Source: Discostella pseudostelligera
Lineage: Eukaryota; Bacillariophyta; Thalassiosirophyceae; Thalassiosirales; Thalassiosiraceae
Assembly: GCA_036940085.1 (NCBI GenBank)
Contig: JALLBK010000263.1
Coordinates: 1 to 21,469 of the forward strand
Length of the DNA: 21,469 nt
Direction: 5' to 3'
This document shows positions 1-8,661 of this stretch, one piece after another (positions within the stretch are counted from its first letter, which is position 1; the number at the start of each line of letters is the position of its first letter). The notes under the pieces are model-generated. The model was not told where the DNA came from. It was given only the letters and a program-made list of their open reading frames with translations, and ran no database searches. Position numbers and translations under genes: made by a program.

Positions 1-626
1 GCAACTGCATACTAATTACCTGCACAATCACCTTTGCTGAACCCCAGCACCTACTGAGAACCTCACTACCAACTCAGCACCTACTCTCTAACTCTGCACC
101 TCTTCACCTCTGCATTTCCACTTCTGTACCTCACTCTGCGTCTGTACCTCTGCACCTCCTTTGCACCTCTGCACCTGCTCTGCTGCACCTGCACCTCTTC
201 CTCCTGCTTCGTCCTGCACCTCTGCATCTCTGCATCTCTGCACCTCTGCACCTCTTCACCTCTTCACCTACACAATCACCAGCAGAACACCTCTACTGAA
301 CTTCAGACCTACTCAGCAGCACCTCATCCTCTGCATTTCTTTCTAAACATCAGCACCTAGTAGGTAGACAATGATATACTGAGTGCTAGTAAGAGTATGC
401 TGCTGAGTTCATCATGATGTTGATGAGGCTAGCAAGGCTGGTGATGATGCTGATGAGTCTAGTAGTAGGAGTTGAGCACAGAGGAGCAGCAGCAGCTCAT
501 CATCCTCAGTCACCAGCATGATAAAAGACAGAAGATGAAGCTGAACTACCACTACTACCACCACTGAGGATTCAACATTTGGTGTGAGTGCGCTCCCGAC
601 CATAATGGCCACATTTAGGATGACAC
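1..626. repeat. CT-rich degenerate minisatellite and simple-sequence DNA, no gene
   Basis: From about 97 to 272 the plus strand is a degenerate tandem array built on an 8-9 base unit close to CTCTGCAC / CACCTCTG, with variants such as CACCTCTTC and CATCTCTGC. Bases 1-96 and 290-360 carry looser relatives of it (CAGCACCTACT). From about 400 to 560 the sequence is rich in GATGATG, AGCAGC and CCACTACTA triplets. The short open frames here are low-complexity (Leu/His/Cys or Val runs) and match no family I know. I see no gene. Confidence 0.6.
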
Positions 627-1064
627 TCATCACTCATCAATGGCATCAAAAACACTCCCTCTTCCGACAACAATTCAACCACCACTGGCATACTGTGGCT
701 CATTACGACGGATAACAGTCCTCCTAGTGCCATCAGGCAAGTCAATGTATTGTAGCCAAAAGTTCTTCACATGCTTGCAGCCTATTTTGAGAGTTTCCCC
801 AAAAGGCTGTCACTGCACGATAACATTCAGGGTCCTCAATGCTCTTCAGGTTTCAGCCAACTTCCCAATGCTCAAGAATGAAGACAATTTCATCAAGTTC
901 AGCTTGTGGATGACAAATTACATTGTTTGCTTGTTGCTCCCCCCAAAAGCACGGTCCATGAACACTTCGCGATGGTGTCCAACAGCATATTTGTCTACCT
1001 CTTCTCCATTGTTGTCGGGGTCAGGTTCAGAGTTGTTGTCATCATGGTCATCATCATCATCATT

Positions 1065-1122
<58 letters not shown>

Positions 1123-1410
1123 AAGTTGCCACAATCCAATTTTGTTTTCTTTGATGGGTGCTTTGGTTTAACTTTAGATGATTGATGTTTTGAATGGGAT
1201 GATGATGAATTATTCCTTGTGGGTAGTTGTTGATGGGGTGGTGGCTTATTAGTGTTCTTCTTTGATGTGCTGCTGCCATTGACATTAACTTGTTGTGCAC
1301 CTTCCTTACATTGGCAGCAGCAATGGCAGCTTTGTCTGGAGTTGGGGATGGATGGGGTGTGAGGAGAGTGTCAAGGTCACTACTGGATGCCTCATCTAAA
1401 TCAGAGGGTG
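627..1410 (-). pseudogene. decayed coding region of unknown family, with an Asp-rich tract
   Basis: Read on the minus strand, several stretches look protein-coding but fall in different frames or are cut by stops. About 1290-1405 gives a Ser/Asp-rich stretch with DLDEASSSDLDTLLTP. About 1120-1300 gives SKKNTNKPPPHQQLPT, running into CGNFF and then a long Asp run encoded by the GAT repeat. About 918-1045 gives EVDKYAVGHHREVFMDRAFG and then a stop. Bases 678-809 give a 44-residue stopless stretch containing WLQYIDLPDGTRRTVIRR, bounded by TGA on both sides. After the downstream TGA the same frame continues as IVVGRGSVFDAIDE and ends in two stops. I do not recognise the family. A decayed transposable-element or gene copy is the simplest reading. 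A multi-exon gene with introns I failed to see cannot be excluded. Confidence 0.35.
1049..1119. repeat. (ATC)n / (GAT)n microsatellite
   Basis: About 71 bases of nearly pure TCA/ATC triplets on the plus strand, with one interruption (ATT) near 1063. On the minus strand this encodes the long Asp run of the decayed coding region. In other frames it gives poly-Met, poly-Ile or poly-Ser, which explains the overlapping open frames. A smaller GAT cluster lies at about 1452-1517. Confidence 0.9.
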
Positions 1411-1883
1411 ATCTGGTGAGGTGTGGCGATGATGGGGAAAAGCTGGAGACTGATGATGATGATGATGACAACATCCACAGCTTTGGTGGTGATAGTGATA
1501 ATGATGATGATGATGAGGGCAAGGAAGGGGGCAGCATGGGGACAGCTTCTGTACAGCACAAAGGCACTGCCATGGTGCCAAATTGGATGGTGGCACTGCC
1601 ACAGCAATTGCCAACATTCGTGGGGTATGAGTAGATAGTACAATGGAAGATGGAGCATATGTACCACCAAGGCAATGAAAAGTACCTCCAACACACACAG
1701 AAGTACCTCCAATGCACTGAAAATTTGGATAAGGAAAGGGGTGAGTATTAATCACATGTACTAATTCCACAGTATGACAATGTGATGTATTGACCACATA
1801 ACATGTTTAGTTCCAACATCACATACAGGTAATGTCGGAAACAGCACTATGATGAAACGTTTGCTTCTCAATGTTGCAGAATG

Positions 1884-1899
1884 AGAAACGTACGTTTCT
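1884..1899. repeat. perfect 16-bp palindrome
   Basis: AGAAACGTACGTTTCT reads the same on both strands. The half-site GAAACGT also appears about 30 bases upstream (near 1854). Function is unknown. It could be a protein-binding site, a hairpin or part of a small transposon remnant. Confidence 0.5.
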
Positions 1900-2009
1900 G
1901 AAAGTGTGAGAAAGAGAAAGACAAAATTTGGCAAGTTGAACTTCAAATACATGAGTAATGTTGAAAATGAAATGGGGAATGCTGGAAATGAAGTGCAAAT
2001 AGCAGAGAC

Positions 2010-2093
2010 AGCATTGTTGGAAAGAAATGGCTATTACGGAAAATAATTATTTCCAACATTTCATAAGTCACACAGCTATTCCCAACAAATGCT
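2010..2093. repeat. imperfect inverted repeat (possible hairpin or MITE remnant)
   Basis: The arm AGCATTGTTGGAA at 2010-2022 matches the reverse complement of TTCCCAACAAATGCT at 2079-2093, apart from two extra bases in the second arm. Further TGTTGGAAA/TTTCCAACA copies flank it (about 1968, 1980, 2050 and 2115). No open frame or target-site duplication was recognised. Confidence 0.35.
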
Positions 2094-2539
2094 GAAGTCT
2101 CAGCAATGGAGTTATTTCCAACATAGACGGAAGCTAATGTCGAGACTAGAAAATTGTCGAGATTAGCTGCGACAGATCTAAATGGTGCTATGTAGAGGAG
2201 CCATTAGGTGCAACTGCACATTTTATCTTACCAAGTCATATCATTAGCCAACCAAAATAGAAATAATTGAAAGTGAACATGTTGTTGTTGTAGCGATAAG
2301 AATATACCATGTTGCTGCAATAGTAGATTGCCGCTGCCTGCATCCGGTTGTCCAAGAAGTTCTTGTGCTTGTGCTGAATCTGAATTGTTGATGCCACAGA
2401 ACAGCTGTGGCTGGCATCCAGCAACACCAGTGGTGGCATGCATGCAATTGTTCCAATGATCAGCATACTGTCAATTATCATTCCTCTCTCACCTCCATGA
2501 TAGTTTGTTCTTCACAGTGCTTCTTTGACGCGAGGCAAT

Positions 2540-2586
2540 TTTTGGCGGGAAGAAAAGATCTCAAAGATTCGCACTTCCCGCCAAAA
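2540..2586. promoter_or_regulatory. paired E2F/DP-like sites upstream of FIG4
   Basis: TTTTGGCGGGAA (2540-2551) and its exact reverse complement TTCCCGCCAAAA (2575-2586) form a perfect 12-bp inverted pair 23 bases apart. They end about 40 bases before the chosen FIG4 start codon. TTTGGCGGGAA matches the classical E2F/DP recognition sequence. Binding here is inferred, not shown. Confidence 0.55.
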
Positions 2587-2624
2587 GTTTAGCCACAGTG
2601 TCGCATCGTGGTCTTCCCGTTAAA

Positions 2625-5600
2625 ATGCGTCTCATGCCAAAATGCTGCCAAAAGCAAAAGCAAAGCCGTAAGCCAAAACCCCCAAGCTGCAACTGCAAGG
2701 CGGGCCCGTCATTGATCAGTAGTATTATCGTCATGCAACCCTTAAGCTTTAAATTCGACGAAGACGAGTACCAAAATCGTCATCATCACATAGCGCTCTC
2801 ATCTTCGTCTTCTTCGACGCCAGGGCGTAATGATTTGGCGGGGAGGCGTAATGGCGCTGGCCACGATGGCGAGGGCGACGACGCAGCGGCGGCGGCGGCG
2901 GTTGCATTTGCAGTAGAATCTTTCAATGACGACAAATTTTGCGAGGACGACGATGATGATGACGGCTATGATCACTATTTTCGATTGCCTCCCACCACCG
3001 CTTCTACTGCAGATAACCTTGCTGCTACCGCGTTGCATCGATCATTGGCGCCTCAACATTCCAGTGGCACCGACGGCAATTTAGACGTAGTCGTTGCTGC
3101 TGATGGTGCACCAACGTCTGCAGCTTCACCTACTTCGGCTTTGCCACCACCGCCGCCGCCTCCACCGCCTCAACAGCCTCGGACACCCAGCAAACTTAGT
3201 CGAATGAGGCAACGACAACATCAATCACCATCATCGTCAACTGGCATGAGTGAAACAGCTGCAGATGCACATGATGTGCATGCATGGGCATCAGCAACAA
3301 ATACATCAACAGATACAACAACTTTTACTTCCAACGAGAGCACCGCACTTCCTACAAATGCAACATCCTCTAACACAAAAAACAAATTACTCCAACCGAC
3401 ACTTGAACCCTATGTGGCACGTCTTGAGAAATTTGAATTATTCTCAACCATGCAATGTTATTATTTAGTGGCTTGCAATAGGGCCATGACGGAATATCGA
3501 ATAATGAAGATGGATAGAACGTTGATTGAACAGCGTGGTGCAGCTCCTACTACTTCTGGCGGTACTGCTACTGGTGGTGTCGGTGTAGGAGTAGGTGGTG
3601 GTAGCACTTCTCCTTCGAGAAAGGGCCAGCAGCATGGCAGTGCGTCCGAACCGAATTCGTCACCCTCGAGGACGACGACGCCATGGATTGACAGTCCTGG
3701 GAGTGGTGGCGGCGACTTTACATGTCCTCAGGAGAATGAAAGCCAGGATGGGTTGGGTCATCAGGAGGAAGGGAATACTGGAGAAAAGGGAAGGTTGACA
3801 AAGGGGGGTGGTGGGAAGCTGACTGGTAGGGGCCCTGCGAAATCACCGACGAAGTTGACAACAACATCACTAGATCCATCGTCATCGGGGACAAGTCCAA
3901 CCAATGCAGTAGCGGTAACTACTACTTCAACATCGGGTAGCAGTGGTAGCAACACCACCAATGCTCAATCGCAACAACAAGGTCAACAACAGACAACAAC
4001 CTTTCGCCGTCTGAATGATTTTCTATTTGAAGATCCTGCCGTGTACACACAGTCGGAGATACGAGATATATTGGACATGATCAATGATGGGAACAAGGTT
4101 GGTGGTGGCGGAGGTGGAGAGCAGCAACATCAGCAACAACATCATGGTATTGGTGAGGATGGCATGCAAGGTGGGGCAACAGGAGGAGGCGGAGGAGGGG
4201 GCGCCACTGCGGCTGGCGCCGGTGGCGGGGCACCGGGAAACAATGATGATCGAAATACCTCTCACCTCCGTGTTGCTGCTGCTGGTGGTGGGAATAATGG
4301 ACTCAAGCCAATCTGCAAGGCCTATGGCATATTGGGATTCATTCGATTTTTAGATTGTTATTATCTCACACTGATTACGAAACGGGCCAAAGTGGGGAGT
4401 ATTGGTGGGAATAGTATTTATACTATCAAGGTATGACGATGTTCTTCATTTCCAATCAACCACTCTTCCAATATCTCACTTCCTGTCGACTCATCCGCGC
4501 AGAGCACTGAAACCTTCCCCATCAAGCCGGCGGAACGGACTAAATCCGCATCGGGATCAGCCCCTTACTCCGACGCAGCAAACTCCTCTACTTCTGGTCT
4601 GAATCCTTCCTACTACGGCAATGACCCATCATCTATGCTACTCTCCATGTGGAATCGAGGGAAACGATCAGTTGGGTTGGGGTTAAGCAACCGAGAAATT
4701 GCCGAATTGCGTTACCAAGGATTGTATCAAGTGATTGACTTGACGAAGAACTTCTTTTTCAGTTACACCTACGATTTAACTAGAAGCTTGCAAGAGAACT
4801 TTTTGAGCATGACGAGCCGTCCATTCCCCCCTCCACCATCCAAGGATATGTATGGTGAGATTGACTTTCAGTCTGTCCTCTCTTGCAATAATGTCATGAT
4901 TAAGCTTCGTTCGCAACTAACATATATGTACCCGTCCTGGAACACTAGCTTGGAATTTCTTCTTGACTAAAGAACTCGAGGAATGCACCCACTCCATTAC
5001 AAGTTTTCACTGGGTGTTGCCTGTTATCCACGGAGCATTCATCCAACGCAAACTTCATGATTACGGTCGATCATTGAACTTAATGCTGCTTGCGCGTCGG
5101 AGTCGTCATTTTGCCGGAACAAGGTACCTAAAACGCGGAGTCAGTGACCGTGGTAAGGTTGCCAACGATGTCGAACATGAGCAGATTATCCATGACGAAA
5201 GTACGTCGCCCGAGGGTGTCTTCTCATCGTACCTCCAAATTCGTGGCTCGATTCCAACATTTTGGACGCAGGAGAGTTCCGCCGTCATGCCCAAACCTCC
5301 TATCTTGATCAACCGCGTCGATCCAACATATCAAGCCACACAACTTCACTTCGAAGACTTGTTAAAAAGATATGGTAGCCCGATTATCGTTGTCGACTTG
5401 GTTAAGCAGTCTGAGAAGCGCGAACGTGAAGTAATAGTTGGTAAGTGGTGTTTTATCAGCATCTTTCATTGTCGTAGTTTTTGCACCTCGGTCGTAATCA
5501 CTAATTATTCAATATTATCTAGGCAACGAATTTCGCAACGCCATTGATTACATTAACTGTCACGTTGACGATGCACACAAGATCCTCTACTGCGCGTTAG

Positions 5601-8475
5601 ACTACAGCCACATATCCAAGCATCGCAATTTGAACGGTGAGTCAACTTTTACGCATTTATAGCTTTGTGTGATGAACCTACTTCTTCAAGTTAGTTTACT
5701 CATTCATCCGAATTGATTCTACAACTGCAGTTTCCCGCTCCCTTAATGACGTGGCTACCTGGTCTGTAAATCAAACGGGGTTCTTCTGTAGCAGCCCACA
5801 ATGGAAGATAATGGACGGTGGAAGCATCAAGCCGTTCTATGACGATGAAGAAGAACGTCGTCGTGGCGGTAATACCGATGAGGAATGGCTACTGTCACAG
5901 AAGCTTGGTGGCTTATTCTTCCCGATGGAGCAAATGGGGATTCTACGAACAAATTGCATTGAGTGAGTTCATTTGAGTTGTTTAGCAACGCAAATTATTC
6001 GCCTGAGTTGCCACTAATCGATCCGTCCCTGCATTTAGTTGTCTTGATCGTACGAACGTGGCGCAATTTAGCGCAGGAGTGGAGGCGCTAGGTCATCAAC
6101 TTGTCGTGATGGGTATTCGCAGCTCACCGAAATTAGACCCTTCCTCTATCATTGTTCGGATGCTCATTGACATGTAAGTAGAAGCAACTACACTACCAAA
6201 ATATATTGTCCAAATGCATCTCTTGCTCTAACGTTAATTCGTGGAATGTTATCTCTTCAGGTATGTCGAAATCGGTGATCAAATTGCCTTGCAATACGGT
6301 GGATCAGAGGCACACAAGAAGGCTGGGACGATTTCCAATATCCCTGGCCAACTAGGCAAACATAAGGAACTCCTCACTTCTATCCGAAGGTATTACAGCA
6401 ATGCGTTCACTGACCGATTAAAACAAGATTCGATTAACCTCTTTCTTGGGTATTACCTCCCGAGTCAAAACGCGACACCTCTTTGGGAGCTCGAAAATGA
6501 CTATTACCTACACAACTTTCATGTCAACGATGGACGTGGCTCTCTGCAATCAATGAAGGCATACCAAAGCATGTTTGGTGGGGATTGGGGTGAATTGGAA
6601 GTTGGGCATTCTGCTAGTAAGAACCAGTTACTGCGACGAAATGAGTCTGTTGGTTCTACTCTCAGCAATGTTGAAGACCCCGGTAAAATTGATCGCGTCA
6701 AGGAGCGGTGTCGAGCACAGCAAACTTCTCTCTCTGTTTGGTGGAAGGTAGCACTTCAAACTTACATACAGCAACGGATGTGGATGCAGTTGGGCATGAA
6801 TCCTTCTGTGTCGTCATTGCCTCCACGTTTTGATCGAATTCACCGCCCAAATGAGCTGTCTCATTTCGACAAAGTTTTTGCAAGGCCTTGGGCTACGCCG
6901 TCACGCCTGTCACACGAGGATCAGCACAAGTCAACTTTGGATGGAGAGTTGGCAGTTCTTACAACTAGGAAAGCAGCGCATGAGTCTAAGATCACCTTGT
7001 TCGATGAACGGGTCCAGTCGTACAAGGGACATGGTGGACTGGATGAAACAGTAGAAGAGGATCAAGAATACGTATCTCTTCGGGATTATGTCAATAACCA
7101 CGGCTTCAATGCGAAGAACAGACCCTCGTTGAATCAGCTCATCGAAGCCACTTCAAATGCGCATCCAATTTCCTCTGGAGAATTAACGGAGAAGCCTGGT
7201 AAGACAGTTTCAACTACTTGCCATGCTATCTTGATAGTACATCTCACACCTTGTCCTTTTGTGCATGTTTGTTTCATCCGTTTCTGCAACAGATAAAGTC
7301 GCAACTATGCACTACCTTGGCAGTTTGAAAGAGACAAGAGACCCTCCTAACCCTAAATATTTAGACTACGCCAGAAGCAATCCTATGCCTCGACAGTCAT
7401 TTCGGCCGGGACGACGGGAGGAGTTCGCAGCATGCTTAAATCGTGTTGGCGTTGGGATCGATTCCGACGATGTTCAGGGGATACGAAAGGTAATTTTGAA
7501 TTGGCTAATTCTGGCTTTATGTTCGTGCTTACCCGCTCATCCTGGATGTGTTTGAATACTTTAGCTCGCTCAGTCTGCACACATTTGCCAAGAAATCCAA
7601 TCAGGTCCTTACCGCGGGATGAACGAAAATGAATCTGCTGTCAGTGTCGCGACTACAATTCATGGATACTTCAATTATCTAGAAGAAAAGGTAGAGGAAG
7701 GAGAATGCAGTTATAACGAGATTCCACCTGGTGCGTGTATTTCCACTATCATCATTTTAGAAACGGTTCGTAGATTTGTCCTTATCTGCAGCTATTGTCA
7801 TATCCAAACTTCAGAACTCCTTGAAACATTGAAGCAGTCCGATCTTTACTCTGCTGGATTTTCAGAGAGTTTCCATTCATTGTCTAGACATCTTGCAAGA
7901 GCAGAAGTATCATACGGCGAGATTATTGACATGTCATCCATAGGGTATCGACGCAGTGACCTTACGACCGAGTCCTCAATGAAACTGTACGCGTCTTTCT
8001 TCGATCATTCAAGCGAGATAAGTTCGGTGAGATTTATCTATGTTGTCTTTCAGTTGCCATTCCATCAGATCCACCCCATCTAAACAATTGATTTGTTCCG
8101 CAGTTGGAGGAGGCTTTCGCGGTTGGAGAGAGGCTTCCTACTGATCCAACAAAACCCTTGAGGAGAAGCACACGGCCCTGTGAAAAAGTATCTGGGCTCG
8201 ATAAGGAACTTCGTAGCTTTGATGAGGAAAGTTTCATTCGAAAGGCTGCCACTAAAGGAGTCAGCATAACAAAGAAGACCCCTAACAGCCTCATCGAATT
8301 CCGTTGCCAGCGACCAATCCCTAGTGGCTTTGAACAAATCAATGAAGATCTTTTTGCTCGGAAGGATAACAAGTTCATGGTGTTCAATTGGGCGGGCGTT
8401 GATTCTTGGAAATCTCCTCCTCAGCCTGTGACAAAGAAGAATAGAGGCATGGATATCTTGGCTTCTCTGAAATGA
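2625..8475 (+). CDS. FIG4: FIG4-like SAC-domain phosphoinositide phosphatase (11 exons)
   Basis: The product resembles FIG4/SAC3, which removes the 5-phosphate of PI(3,5)P2 on endolysosomal membranes in complex with Fab1/PIKfyve and Vac14. Exons inferred: 2625-4430, 4503-4854, 4949-5440, 5523-5636, 5731-5962, 6039-6173, 6261-7198, 7293-7489, 7565-7730, 7815-8026, 8104-8475. All phases agree and give 1671 residues, against about 900 in animals. Landmarks: LEKFELF and YRIMKMDRT (about 255-302), VYTQSEIRDIL (about 465), GILGFIRFLDCYYLTLITKR (about 568-587), HFAGTRYLKRG, MPKPPI, and the CX5RT catalytic motif NCIDCLDRTN with Cys about 997 and Arg about 1003. Then come LQYGGS and RYYSNAFTDRLKQDSINLFLG. 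The excess length is a roughly 250-residue N-terminal extension (Asp-rich, nine-Pro run) plus Ser/Thr- and Gly-rich inserts splitting the N-lobe. The start is the first ATG of the open frame; ATG at 2634 is also possible. The 7731-7814 intron has alternative acceptors. Confidence 0.9.
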
Positions 8476-8661
8476 ACTAACATAAATAATATCATCCTCT
8501 AGTTCAGTCGTACTGTGTATCGCGTTATAATTTCATTTCGTCAATCAACATCGATAGTGAACAGGGACAGCACAACGATCTTGGGAGAGTTCCTCCTTTG
8601 TGCAAACCCAACGATTTTGACAGTCAACGATCGATATAATGAATAAAAGCGTTAGTGCGGC
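8476..8661. other. short 3'-to-3' spacer between FIG4 and the P450 reductase
   Basis: This 186-base gap separates two convergent stop codons. It is AT-rich, and AATAAA at 8642-8647 on the plus strand could be a polyadenylation signal for FIG4, only 15 bases before the reductase stop. If so, the two 3' untranslated regions overlap. I see no other feature. Confidence 0.35.

Larger units (their letters stand above)
1718..2539. other. AT-rich intergenic DNA with inverted repeats, no gene recognised
   Basis: There is no convincing coding region. A perfect 16-base palindrome, AGAAACGTACGTTTCT, sits at 1884-1899. Between about 1968 and 2124 the motif TGTTGGAAA recurs in both orientations, and 2010-2022 can pair with 2079-2093 as an imperfect inverted repeat. 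GTCGAGA(C/T)TAG occurs twice near 2139-2166. The minus-strand open frames at 2228-2481 overlap each other, lack a recognisable domain and are probably chance or remnants. Confidence 0.45.

Noticed and set aside
1..290. CRISPR-like array
   Set aside because: The units are 8-9 bases, degenerate and without spacers: a minisatellite. The surrounding genome is eukaryotic.
906..1154. Open frames rich in Ile, Met, Ser or Asp across the ATC repeat
   Set aside because: They are products of one trinucleotide repeat read in several frames and strands. Only the Asp reading has protein-like flanks, and that is reported as part of a decayed region.
4635..4970. A separate small gene, or a frameshift in FIG4 at 4850-4970
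   Set aside because: A 94-nt GT-AG intron (4855-4948) restores the frame and yields the conserved WNFFLTKELEE block, so there is no frameshift.
6241..7296. A separate gene beginning at 6241
   Set aside because: It opens with GTG inside an intron. The protein continues the FIG4 SAC domain, and splicing at 6260/6261 joins it in phase to the preceding exon.
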